From Alkalihalobacillus sp. LMS39 (GTDB taxonomy: Bacteria > Bacillota > Bacilli > Bacillales > Bacillaceae_F), in NCBI RefSeq assembly GCF_022812285.1, contig NZ_CP093300.1:2790001-2854000 (forward strand): DNA of 64,000 nt. Direction: 5' to 3'. A model generated the notes under the pieces. That model was given only the letters and a program-made list of their open reading frames with translations, had not been told where the DNA came from and did no database searches. The stretch's first letter is position 1. Each line of letters starts with the position of its first letter. Positions 36,399 to 44,369 of this stretch are shown here, in pieces. The position numbers were made by a program, and so were the translations under genes.

Positions 36399-36517
36399 GA
36401 CCTCGTCATGTCTTCTTCTTATCTTTCAAGCAAATGCTTGAAGGAATTAGCACCTGACCGTTTCCGGCTGGTTGCTGAGATATCATCGGGCCAGTCCCTC
36501 CATCTCTCTTGATAAGA
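36399..36517 (-). ncRNA. SAM-I (S-box) riboswitch
   Basis: Read on the minus strand, the aptamer opens with TTCTTATCAAGAGAGATGGA and then GGGACTGGCCCGATGA. It continues with CTCAGCAACCAGCC, CGGTCAGGTGCTAATTCC and a GCATTTGC-loop hairpin. It closes with GATAAGAA pairing to the first bases (P1). These are the conserved S-box core segments in the right order. It controls the whole metI-metC-yitJ-metH operon by SAM-induced termination. Confidence 0.95.
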
Positions 36518-36552
36518 ATATAAAAAATCATTTTAAATTAGAGCTTGATATT

Positions 36553-36569
36553 AAAAGTACAATACTTTT
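36553..36569. repeat. Palindrome upstream of the S-box leader
   Basis: AAAAGTA, CAA, TACTTTT is a perfect 7-bp inverted repeat about 40 bases before the aptamer, where an operator next to the metI promoter would lie. No U-tract supports termination. The binding factor is unknown. Confidence 0.4.
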
Positions 36570-36654
36570 GCCGGAATTGCAATAGTATTTAGATAATTTC
36601 TTCTCCTTTAGCAAAATACAATAGTAAAGCATTACAGCAATTGATTTATTTTAC

Positions 36655-36813
36655 TTATTCTGGAGTAACATCGACTTTTAAATTCGCTTCATTCCCACAT
36701 ACACAGCGAATAAATCCAGTTTCATATCCACCTGAATCTTTCTTTCTACCGCGTAAAATATACTTTTCTCCGCATTTTGAACAGCGGATGACAACTCGAA
36801 AACGTTGTTTCAT
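36655..36813 (-). CDS. Small zinc-ribbon-like protein
   Basis: A 52-residue basic protein beginning MKQRFRVVIRCSKCGEKYIL and containing a second pair, CVC, near residues 37-39. CxxC plus CxC suggests a zinc ribbon. AAGGAGGAG lies 7 bases before the ATG, and the gene starts 15 bases after the prsW stop on the same strand, so the two are probably one transcript. I do not recognise the family. An overlapping ATG four bases upstream gives only two codons. Confidence 0.75.
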   Translation of the reverse strand: MKQRFRVVIRCSKCGEKYILRGRKKDSGGYETGFIRCVCGNEANLKVDVTPE

Positions 36814-36827
36814 TCCATAACTCCTCC

Positions 36828-37496
36828 TTATCCTTGTCCAGCAAGCTTTACTTTATGAAGAGCAAACCACCATAAAAAAAACATAAATGGTACAATGATA
36901 ATGTGTATATATTTATCTGCTGCTATAATAATAAAATCGTACATACCATGAAGTACAATCGGGATAGAAACAGACAATAGTAATATTAATTTCACATTTC
37001 GTCTTTTTTCAAACTTCGCCAGTCCTAAATAATATCCCATGATGACACCAAATAATGCATGGCTACTGACCGGGAGCAATGCTCGAAAAAAAGCTGTATG
37101 TACACCATTTGCAACTAAATATAAGAAATTCTCCACTGTTGCAAATCCTAAAGCAAGTGCAACTCCATAGACAATTCCATCATAGGGCTTATGAAACTGG
37201 TTATGATTAAACGTAAACGAGTATAATAAAAACCATTTAAAAAATTCTTCCGTAAACCCAAACAATATAAATGAACGACTAAAAGAACCCGTTAGTAAAT
37301 TTTCAGTAATAAAGGCATGTTGAATAACCATAATAGGAAATACGAGCAGAGCGCCTATTATAAACACTTTTAGAACCGATTTAAATGTCAAAAACGTATA
37401 ATTATTCCGTAAATATAAAAAACATAATATCGCCAGCGCAGGCGCAACAGAAGCTGTTAAAATCCCAATCACTACTAGTCCAACCCTCTCTGTCAC
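36828..37496 (-). CDS. prsW: PrsW-family intramembrane protease
   Basis: PrsW makes the site-1 cut of the anti-sigma factor RsiW in B. subtilis. The 222-residue protein has about eight hydrophobic segments. It has the family motifs FGFTEEFFKWFLLY near residues 78-91 (paired glutamates), ALGFATVENFLYL near 115-127 and SSHALFGVIMGYYLG near 143-157. HGMYDFIII near residue 183 supplies another conserved His/Asp. The position near ypdA matches B. subtilis ypdC. The rsiW target is not in this window. Confidence 0.92.
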   Translation of the reverse strand: MTERVGLVVIGILTASVAPALAILCFLYLRNNYTFLTFKSVLKVFIIGALLVFPIMVIQHAFITENLLTGSFSRSFILFGFTEEFFKWFLLYSFTFNHNQFHKPYDGIVYGVALALGFATVENFLYLVANGVHTAFFRALLPVSSHALFGVIMGYYLGLAKFEKRRNVKLILLLSVSIPIVLHGMYDFIIIAADKYIHIIIVPFMFFLWWFALHKVKLAGQG

Positions 37497-37635
37497 TTGA
37501 AAATGACTTTCATTTATCGTAACATGAGAATTTTCATTATGTAAATATAATCATAAAAGATAATAAAAAATAACGCATTTAAGTTGGTAAAACATTTTAT
37601 CCCATGTTATACATATAAATAGGGAGGGAAAAACA

Positions 37636-38607
37636 TTGAAAAAAGTTTTAGTCATACAAACAGGTGGTACTATCGCAATGCAAGAAGACGAATCAACAGG
37701 AGTTGTGCAGCCTAATGTCGTTAACCCACTATACTCCACAATTGAGTCGTTGTCATCCATTGCATCTGTTGTCGTCGATGATTTCATTAATCTACCATCG
37801 CCGCACATCACACCTACTCATATGTTTTCTTTGTATCATCGAATTCAATCACGCATTACTAGTGAAAATTTTGATGGGGTTGTTGTAACACATGGGACAG
37901 ATACATTAGAAGAAACGGCATATTTTCTTGATTTGTTAATGAATCAACAAATAGCTGTTGTTGTTACAGGAGCAATGAGATCTAGCAATGAATTAGGATC
38001 AGATGGACCTCATAACCTTATTTCTGCTGTGAGAACGGTCGTATCTCCTGAAGCAAGTGACAAAGGTGTTCTAGTCGTCTTAAATGATGAAATACATACA
38101 GCAAAAAATGTAACGAAAACACACAGTAGTAATATTGCCACATTTCAAAGTCCTCAATACGGGCCAATTGGAATTGTAACAAAAAAAGGCGTTTCCTTTC
38201 ACCATATGCCTGTTGCCCGTGATTGCTATGCCATTCAATCTGTCACAAAAAACGTTGCTCTTATCAAAATGTATGCTGGCATGGATCCAACACTAGTGGA
38301 AGCCATTGCAAATACAAATGTGGATGGATTAGTTATCGAAGCTTTTGGACAAGGAAATGTTCCACCACAAATTGTACCTATGCTTCAATCCATGATTGAA
38401 AAAGGAACACCTATCGTCCTTGTATCCCGTTGTTTCAACGGAATTGTTCAAGATACGTATGGATATGAAGGTGGCGGCCACCATTTAAAACAAATTGGCG
38501 TTATCTTTACGAATGGTTTAACCGGACAAAAAGCAAGGTTAAAGTTAATGATTGCTTTAGAAACGACAACAGACCACACTAAATTACAATCGTTATTTTT
38601 ACAATAG
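37636..38607 (+). CDS. ansA: L-asparaginase
   Basis: Hydrolyses asparagine to aspartate and ammonia. The 323-residue protein has the first catalytic Thr motif QTGGTIAMQ near residues 9-17 and VTHGTDTLEETAYFLDLL near residue 88, plus VLVVLNDEIHTAK. No signal peptide is seen, so it should be cytoplasmic. It starts with TTG, supported by GGGAGGG 7 bases upstream. In B. subtilis gudB occupies the slot beside ypdA and ansA lies elsewhere. It is divergent from prsW and convergent with ypdA. Confidence 0.94.
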   Translation: MKKVLVIQTGGTIAMQEDESTGVVQPNVVNPLYSTIESLSSIASVVVDDFINLPSPHITPTHMFSLYHRIQSRITSENFDGVVVTHGTDTLEETAYFLDLLMNQQIAVVVTGAMRSSNELGSDGPHNLISAVRTVVSPEASDKGVLVVLNDEIHTAKNVTKTHSSNIATFQSPQYGPIGIVTKKGVSFHHMPVARDCYAIQSVTKNVALIKMYAGMDPTLVEAIANTNVDGLVIEAFGQGNVPPQIVPMLQSMIEKGTPIVLVSRCFNGIVQDTYGYEGGGHHLKQIGVIFTNGLTGQKARLKLMIALETTTDHTKLQSLFLQ

Positions 38608-38627
38608 TATCTTCTTATGAAAATACT

Positions 38628-38668
38628 AAAATAGCTCGTACATAAACACCCTTATGTACGAGCTATTT
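38628..38668. terminator. Bidirectional terminator between ansA and ypdA
   Basis: AAATAGCTCGTACATAA, a short loop, TTATGTACGAGCTATTT is a perfect 17-bp stem flanked by A- and T-rich tails. It serves both convergent genes. Confidence 0.9.
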
Positions 38669-38670
38669 CT

Positions 38671-39648
38671 TTAATTATTTTTATTCATTCGAACTGAAAG
38701 TTCTTCCGCTAATAGTCCGCCATGGAAACGACCATTTTCAATAAAGATTTCATTTGCTTCATTTCCAGCTGCAATGACACCAGCAATAAAAATCCCTTTC
38801 ACGTTTGTCTCCATTGTTTCTTCATGAAAAAACGGCCTTCCAGTATCATGATCGACTGTCACACCCATTTTTTTAAGAAACGAATGATCAGGATGATATC
38901 CTGTCATCGCAAAGACAAAATCAGCAGCGACTTCTTGGATTTGTCCATCAACTTCAAATCGAACTTTCGTTTCAGTAATTTCCTTTACATTTGCTTTAAA
39001 TCTCATGTTTATTTTTTCATTATTAATCAAAGAAACAAATTCAGGTAAGATCCAAGGCTTTACACTACTTGAATAGTCTTCTCCACGATAGAGAACCGTT
39101 ACATTTGCTCCAGCATTTTCAAGTTCTAATGCTGCGTCAACAGCAGAGTTTTTTCCTCCAATGACAACGACATTTTTACGAAAGTATGGATGTGCTTCTT
39201 TGAAATAATGAAACACATGCTCTAAACCTTCTCCAGGAATCCCCATATAGTTCGGGTTGTCATAATATCCTGTTGCAATGACAACCGCTTTACTGTCATA
39301 CTTCCCTTTTGTAGTTGTTACAATAAAACGATGATCTTTTTGTTTTTCAACAAGTAATACTTTTTCATATGTTTGAACTCGAATCTTTTTTCGCTTTACG
39401 ACATCCCGATAATAAGACAGCGCTTGGTTTCGCTTCGGTTTTCGTTCCACCGTTACAAAAGGAACATCCCCAATTTCTAGCTTTTCACTTGTGCTAAAAA
39501 ACGTTTGGTGGGTCGGATAGTGATAAATCGCGTTTACCACATTCGCTTTTTCAATAACAACAGGATGAAAGCCTTTATCCATCAATGCAATGGCAGCAGA
39601 TAGGCCACATGGACCGCCACCAACAATAATAATATCTTCTTTTTTCAT
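38671..39648 (-). CDS. ypdA: Bacillithiol disulfide reductase YpdA (Bdr)
   Basis: A thioredoxin-reductase-like flavoprotein that in bacilli reduces bacillithiol disulfide with NADPH. The 325-residue protein has the FAD motif IIVGGGPCGLSAAIAL near residues 6-21 and the NAD(P) motif VVIGGKNSAVDAALELE near residue 165. The C-terminal FAD segment is GIFIAGVIAAGNEANEIF. As in known YpdA there is no CxxC redox pair; the single Cys in GPCG is the conserved residue. It lies in the conserved ypd/ypb neighbourhood. Confidence 0.93.
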   Translation of the reverse strand: MKKEDIIIVGGGPCGLSAAIALMDKGFHPVVIEKANVVNAIYHYPTHQTFFSTSEKLEIGDVPFVTVERKPKRNQALSYYRDVVKRKKIRVQTYEKVLLVEKQKDHRFIVTTTKGKYDSKAVVIATGYYDNPNYMGIPGEGLEHVFHYFKEAHPYFRKNVVVIGGKNSAVDAALELENAGANVTVLYRGEDYSSSVKPWILPEFVSLINNEKINMRFKANVKEITETKVRFEVDGQIQEVAADFVFAMTGYHPDHSFLKKMGVTVDHDTGRPFFHEETMETNVKGIFIAGVIAAGNEANEIFIENGRFHGGLLAEELSVRMNKNN

Positions 39649-39726
39649 AGGACACCTCGTCTGTACGTAACTACATTCATTCTCACATCTTAACGAATCC
39701 TAGTCAATATTTCCAGTATAGTAACT

Positions 39727-39835
39727 TAAGAAAAACGCGAAGCGTCTTTTCCTTTAAGCGAGGTGCGCAGCCTTCGCTCTTCGAATAAGCTTTCAAAGCT
39801 TCACTGCTACACCAAAATTTTGATGCTTTCTTATC
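39727..39835. repeat. Repeat family A, copy 5 (intermediate form)
   Basis: About 109 bp. It has TAAGAAAAACGCGAAGCGTC, then GCGAGGTGCGCAGCCTTCGC, the GAATAAGCTTTCAAAGCTTC module and an end TTTCTTATC. It lacks the CCCTGCCCGC block and the CCCCAAG hairpin, and so shows yet another deletion form. Confidence 0.8.
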
Positions 39836-39842
39836 CTTCAAA

Positions 39843-39878
39843 AAAAAGGCCAAGACATTCCTATGTCTTAAGCCTTTT
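39843..39878 (-). terminator. Intrinsic terminator after ddl
   Basis: Minus-strand AAAAGGCTTAAGACAT, loop AGGA, ATGTCTTGGCCTTTTTTTTT. It lies immediately after the ddl stop. Confidence 0.88.
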
Positions 39879-39894
39879 ATTATCCATTTGGTTT

Positions 39895-40818
39895 CTACGC
39901 TTTTTTCGTTGATAATTGCACAAGCTTTTCAATCATATCATCATAAGACAATCCTACTTCTCTAGCTGCATCAGGATATAAACTAGTCGGTGTCATACCT
40001 GGCAAAGTATTGACTTCAAGAATAACGGGATCTGTGCCATCATAAGGAACAATAAAGTCAACACGAGAGTAAATATCACAGCCTAACACTTGATGAGCAA
40101 GCACAGCATTTTTTTGCAAATAAGCTGTTGTCTTGTCATCGACTCTAGCAGGAACAATATGTTCACTCATGCCCGGTGCGTATTTAGACTCATAATCATA
40201 ATATTTATTTTTGGGGACGATTTCAACGACAGGAAAAGCAGTTTCTTCGCCTTTATTTCCCATTACCGCGACAGTGACTTCTTTCCCACTTATAAATTCT
40301 TCCACTAACACCGTTGAATCAAACTTGAATGCTTCTTCAATCCCAGCCATCAATTCTTCTTTCGAATCCGCTATCGTTAAACCAATAGTAGAGCCTTCTT
40401 GATTTGGTTTTACAACTGCTGGAAATGTTGAAAACGGTAATGTAAAATTCATTCTATCATAAGAAAAATCATACGCTACTTTTTCTTTTGCGACTCGAAT
40501 TCCTGCGTCTTTAAAAAATAATTTGGCTTTCGCTTTATCCATCGCCAATGCAGAAGCTAACACACCAGAACCGACATATGGAATCCCATATAAATCAAGA
40601 AGCCCTTGCAATCGACCGTCCTCACCTAGTCTTCCATGAAGACCGATATAAACCATATCGACATCGAGTGCTGCCACTTCAGAGATACGTTCAGGGTGAA
40701 AATCAATTCCAACCACATCATGACCTTTTTTTGTTAATGCTTCGATAATTCCTTTTCCTGAAGAAAGAGAAACTTCACGTTCTGCGGAAGTTCCACCATA
40801 TAATACTGCAATTTTCAT
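39895..40818 (-). CDS. ddl: D-alanine--D-alanine ligase
   Basis: Joins two D-alanines for peptidoglycan with ATP. About 307 residues with MKIAVLYGGTSAEREVSLSS at the N-terminus, GLHGRLGEDGRLQGLLDLYG near residue 61, PVVEIVPKNKYYDYESKY with the active-site Tyr, and the C-terminal ILEVNTLPGMTPTSLYP. The ATG at 40818 has AGGAGTG upstream and fits the family; the in-frame extension to 40896 is unconserved. Single gene with its own terminator. Confidence 0.96.
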   Translation of the reverse strand: MKIAVLYGGTSAEREVSLSSGKGIIEALTKKGHDVVGIDFHPERISEVAALDVDMVYIGLHGRLGEDGRLQGLLDLYGIPYVGSGVLASALAMDKAKAKLFFKDAGIRVAKEKVAYDFSYDRMNFTLPFSTFPAVVKPNQEGSTIGLTIADSKEELMAGIEEAFKFDSTVLVEEFISGKEVTVAVMGNKGEETAFPVVEIVPKNKYYDYESKYAPGMSEHIVPARVDDKTTAYLQKNAVLAHQVLGCDIYSRVDFIVPYDGTDPVILEVNTLPGMTPTSLYPDAAREVGLSYDDMIEKLVQLSTKKA

Positions 40819-40957
40819 TCGTGACTCACTCCTAAAAACCATTATGTACCTATAGTATATTCGCCTAATAGTAATTCGGAACTTTACCATAAGCATATTA
40901 ATATTAAATTAAACTATATCATACCATTTATTAAGCGAAAAAAGGATGTAAAAAAAC

Positions 40958-40994
40958 AAAAAAAGAAGGGCCACGTTTTAAATAAACGGGCACC
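40958..40994 (-). terminator. Probable terminator after ypbH
   Basis: Minus-strand GGTGCCCGTTTATTTAAAAC then GTGGCCC can form a bulged stem and is followed by TTCTTTTTTTG, about 10 bases beyond the ypbH stop. Confidence 0.45.
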
Positions 40995-41003
40995 ATCATC
41001 ACG

Positions 41004-41600
41004 TTACCTCGCAACAAATGTATGATATATACGGTAAATCGCCTCTAGCTCCATAAGCATTTTTCCGTATTCGATGATTCGATACGTTGTTATTGTAGCT
41101 GGACTACCATACTCTGATAAAAGGGCAATAACCGCTTCTTCATCTATCTCGTCAATATCGTAAATCTCAAATTTTAAGAAGTAACGGTTTTCGAAAGAGA
41201 ATAACGTTCCTCCGTATATGCCATAAGAGTATAAACGAGTCGAAACATCAATGACATCCTCAAAGGAAGCAAATTCATAAAACACATCATCACTTTCATC
41301 TAATGTCACTTGCATTTCGATATATCCATCTTCAAAGTCATCTTCAAAATCATCGGTTGCTTTTCCCTTTGTTACAATGATGACCATACCTTGGGCTGGT
41401 AACGAAAAGACTTCAACTGCCACAGGCCCATCTGCTTTGAAACCGAGTTCATCATCGGCTTCTACCATCATTTCACGAAACAAATCATGAACTTTAGGGC
41501 CATCTAACCATAGATCTTCCTTCGTCATTCCTCGTTCTTGTAAATCATCATAGGTTAAGAAAATTTTTATTTTATCAAAAGCTAAGCGTTCCAAACGCAT
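41004..41600 (-). CDS. ypbH: MecA-family adaptor protein YpbH (MecB)
   Basis: An adaptor that delivers substrates to ClpC. The 198-residue protein has the N-terminal recognition domain (MRLERLAFDKIKIFLTYDDL, then RGMTKEDLW), an acidic linker near residues 100-112 (DDFEDDFEDGY), and a C-terminal ClpC-binding domain. The sequence is closer by eye to B. subtilis YpbH than to the competence regulator MecA. The position next to ypbG and ypdA supports YpbH. Confidence 0.9.
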   Translation of the reverse strand: MRLERLAFDKIKIFLTYDDLQERGMTKEDLWLDGPKVHDLFREMMVEADDELGFKADGPVAVEVFSLPAQGMVIIVTKGKATDDFEDDFEDGYIEMQVTLDESDDVFYEFASFEDVIDVSTRLYSYGIYGGTLFSFENRYFLKFEIYDIDEIDEEAVIALLSEYGSPATITTYRIIEYGKMLMELEAIYRIYHTFVAR

Positions 41601-41717
41601 ATAAGACCCTCCCTATAGCGGTCTGCACTCCGCCGAACAACTCTTTTGAGTTATTAATAAGATATGTGAGAACCTCGTTGTTGGTTCACCATTCCCTCAA
41701 ACAAATTCCCAACCTTT

Positions 41718-42626
41718 TTAGCGATATAAATATCGTGACAGCCATTTCTCCCAATCATCTTTCGTTTGTCCTACAAGATGTTTTCCATATTTTTCTTGGT
41801 TTTTTAAAGAAAGTCGGTTAACAGCTGCCCCCCCTATACCAATGGCGATGTCTGGATAATGATTGCTTAATTCATCAACCATTGAAAATGTTTCTGGTAA
41901 ATTAATCGACATGGTACAGGAAGTAAAGAAAAACTTTGCCTTTACTTCTCCAATTACAAATTCTACATCATCTTTTGGAATCCCTGCTCCTAGATAAATG
42001 ACTTCGAACCCTTTACGACGTAAAAATAATGTAAACATTAATAAGCCTAATTCATGTTTTTCTTGCGGTCCACAAACGGCCACAACTTTAGGCAAATAGC
42101 CATCTACCGGAAACCCGTGAAATATATTCCCAATTTTCGTCCGTAAAAACGAGGTAACAAAATGTTCATGTGCAATGGTGATTTCATTATTCTCCCACAT
42201 ATCACCGACTTTTACTAATAAAGACCCTAAAATATCGATCATAACTTTATCAATATGAAACATGCTAAAAGCTTGGTTCATTAACTCATGAGCTTCATGC
42301 TCTCGAAATTGTAACAACGAATGTAAAATTTCGTTTGTTAATTGAACAGAATAATCTTCATTTTTTACAGTTTCACCACTATCAAACGAAAAATTCCCTT
42401 TTTCTAATAAACCGACTGCTTGTCCGATCGTAAATCCTTTGTTTACCTTTTCTAATAACCAACGCAAAATCGCCACATGCTCATCTGAATAAAGCCTGTG
42501 GCCTGCTTGGTTTCGAATCGGTTCCACAATGTGGTATCGTCTTTCCCATGCTCGTAATGTTCCTGGTTGAATCCCTAACATATTCGAAATTGCTTTTATA
42601 TTATACTTTCCTTCGTTTGTAGCCAT
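41718..42626 (-). CDS. MerR-family regulator with B12-binding domain, CarH/LitR-like putative photoreceptor
   Basis: A 302-residue regulator. The MerR helix-turn-helix spans about residues 8-75 (GTLRAWERRYHIVEP and GHRLYSDEH). A helical cap at about 95-165 carries the light-sensor signature W144-x9-E154-H155. The B12 domain at 178-300 shows E189-x-H191-x-x-G194 and GIGGAAVN near 263-270. In CarH this set binds adenosylcobalamin, and light breaks the Co-C bond to release DNA. The residue after the Trp is Glu here, not the His seen in Thermus CarH. The regulated genes are not obvious; it follows ypbG on the same strand. Confidence 0.85.
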   Translation of the reverse strand: MATNEGKYNIKAISNMLGIQPGTLRAWERRYHIVEPIRNQAGHRLYSDEHVAILRWLLEKVNKGFTIGQAVGLLEKGNFSFDSGETVKNEDYSVQLTNEILHSLLQFREHEAHELMNQAFSMFHIDKVMIDILGSLLVKVGDMWENNEITIAHEHFVTSFLRTKIGNIFHGFPVDGYLPKVVAVCGPQEKHELGLLMFTLFLRRKGFEVIYLGAGIPKDDVEFVIGEVKAKFFFTSCTMSINLPETFSMVDELSNHYPDIAIGIGGAAVNRLSLKNQEKYGKHLVGQTKDDWEKWLSRYLYR

Positions 42627-42704
42627 GATTGTTCCTCCACACCGTATTCCTTACGAGTAGTATAGCTGAGTTCCAATCTTGTGTAAACTTTGTATAACAA
42701 ACGC

Positions 42705-43472
42705 TTAATCACCCTTATTCTTCAAAACAAGAAAATGAGTTTGGGCAGGAGCACCTAATCGAAATGGAATCGCCCGTGTACCATAGCCGTTACTAATTAA
42801 CATTTTAGTTCCTCTTCTATTCTTCCATCCACCAACTTCACGAATGCCCCAACCGAAAAACCGAATTTGTCCGCCATGGGTATGACCACTTAAAATAAGC
42901 TTGATATTATCCTTCTCTTGTACTTCGTCTATAATATCCGGGTTATGACTAACAAGAATTTTAAATCCAGCTTCACTATCCGAAAGAGCTAACGGTAAAT
43001 TGTCACGACCGACACCAACGTCATCCACCCCAACAAGCACAAGTGTTTCATCGTCTTGCTGAAAAGCGACTGCTGTATTGTCTAATATTTTTACTCCAGA
43101 CTCTAATAATAACGCATCTAACCCTCGAAAATCGCCATCGTAATCATTGTTACCCCACACAAAATAAACAGGTGCAACTTTTTTTAATTTTTCTAGGTTT
43201 TCTTTCGCTTGTTCTAATGAAACACCTTTTTCAATAAAGTCGCCACCGATAATCACGATATCTGTTTTACCTTTCACCTCATTAATGATATCATCATGGA
43301 TTTTACGTTCATGCACATCAGAAATAAAAAAAAGGGACATTCCGTCAAAGCTTGACGGAAACCCCGAAAGAAACACTTCAGTTTCAATCACTTGATTTAG
43401 AAATGCTTGCTTTATCATATAAAAAAGCAAGCTTAATGCCGCGACTCCAAGTAACCCTAAAACGAATACCAC
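42705..43472 (-). CDS. ypbG: Membrane-anchored metallophosphoesterase YpbG
   Basis: A 255-residue protein with one N-terminal membrane segment (about residues 2-22), then a calcineurin-like phosphoesterase domain. That domain shows the metal-binding set FISDVHERK near residue 48, IIGGDFIEKG near 74, WGNNDYDG near 105, LVSHNPDI near 170 and SGHTHGGQIR near 195. The active site should face outside or be near the membrane; the substrate is unknown. Identified as YpbG by position between ypbH and ypbF-type genes. Confidence 0.9.
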   Translation of the reverse strand: MVFVLGLLGVAALSLLFYMIKQAFLNQVIETEVFLSGFPSSFDGMSLFFISDVHERKIHDDIINEVKGKTDIVIIGGDFIEKGVSLEQAKENLEKLKKVAPVYFVWGNNDYDGDFRGLDALLLESGVKILDNTAVAFQQDDETLVLVGVDDVGVGRDNLPLALSDSEAGFKILVSHNPDIIDEVQEKDNIKLILSGHTHGGQIRFFGWGIREVGGWKNRRGTKMLISNGYGTRAIPFRLGAPAQTHFLVLKNKGD

Positions 43473-43503
43473 ATTTGTTCCTCCTCATTCTCAGTACATA
43501 CCA

Positions 43504-43917
43504 TTACACACTTTTATCTTTTGAAACAAATCGTTGCGAGCTTTTTGCGTCTAGTATACCATACAGTAAAGCTAAACCACATGTCACGATAGCGACAACC
43601 CATTGGGACATACTTAATAGTAAAAAACAACCGAGGAGTAAAAGCAAAAAAATACACTCTTCCGCTTTAATTTCCCTCTGATATCGCCAACGTGGAAAAA
43701 CATGTTCAATAACATATTGAATCACTTTTGCAAATGATAAAAATCCAAAAATAAAAAACAATACAGACCCTAATAAATGAAAAGGAGCAAACACTAACTC
43801 CCCGATAACATATGAAAATGTCCACCGTTCAGGGGTTGGAAAGATTTGAATAGAGACAAAAGCAAAAAGTAATCCTACAATCATGAGCAAATACTGTTTC
43901 CATGAAAATATCTTCAC
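43504..43917 (-). CDS. Hypothetical four-helix membrane protein
   Basis: A 137-residue protein with about four hydrophobic segments. There is a basic loop (HVFPRWRYQREIKAEE) in the middle and a basic tail ending KSSQRFVSKDKSV. Start GTG at 43917 is chosen because AAGGGGG lies 6 bases upstream; the ATG at 43956 has no SD. It lies 32 bases upstream of ypbG on the same strand. I do not recognise a family. Confidence 0.7.
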   Translation of the reverse strand: MKIFSWKQYLLMIVGLLFAFVSIQIFPTPERWTFSYVIGELVFAPFHLLGSVLFFIFGFLSFAKVIQYVIEHVFPRWRYQREIKAEECIFLLLLLGCFLLLSMSQWVVAIVTCGLALLYGILDAKSSQRFVSKDKSV

Positions 43918-43980
43918 TGTTATCCCCCTTTCTACATTTCCATATACCTTATTCACCCTACCCGCTTCCTACAACAAAAA

Positions 43981-44151
43981 AATAAGAAAAACGCGGAGCG
44001 TCTTTTCGTTTCAAGCGAAGTTTGGAGCGCTGCCCGCTTTTGACAGTGAACCCCAAGTGCTCTTCTTGGGGTGTAACGCGCAGGTGCGCAGCCTTCGCTC
44101 TTCTAGAATAAGCTTTCAAAGCTTCATTGCTATACCAAAATTTTTCTTATC
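43981..44151. repeat. Repeat family A, copy 6 (full length)
   Basis: About 171 bp, with all modules including CCCCAAGTGCTCTTCTTGGGG-type hairpin (43 bases into the second half), GCGCAGGTGCGCAGCC and the end TTTTTCTTATC. It lies, with the partial C2 element, in the 452-base gap between the GTG-start membrane gene and the GNAT gene. Confidence 0.85.
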
Positions 44152-44206
44152 TTTCAAAAAAAAGAATCCTAAAATGGATTCACATATTCATATAGTCGTT
44201 CTTTTA

Positions 44207-44270
44207 AGACATTTGTTCCGCTAATAACCGAAAAAGACAAGGATTCAAAATGCAACGGACATTCGTTCAC
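44207..44270. repeat. Repeat family C, partial copy 2
   Basis: Two forward motifs, GACATTTGTTCCGCTAAT (44209-44226) and CGGACATTCGTTCACT (44255-44270), resemble the left half of the family C element. The inverted right half is not recognisable. The rest of the gap to 44369 shows no gene. Confidence 0.5.
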
Positions 44271-44369
44271 TGGCGTTGCAAATATATCTACAGGTTAGAT
44301 TTTACCGAGTTTTTAGTTAGCAAAAATAACATTCCCGTTCCATTGCGCTACAGCCACTCGATGAATCAT

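Noticed and set aside
36399-36517. T-box leader for a methionine operon
   Set aside because: No T-box motif (TGGNACCGCG) is present; the conserved segments are those of the S-box.
36828-37496. Abortive-infection or defence role for PrsW and the CPBP protease (59633-60211)
   Set aside because: Both sit in conserved housekeeping order matching B. subtilis ypdC and ypbD; no toxin, nuclease or phage genes are nearby.
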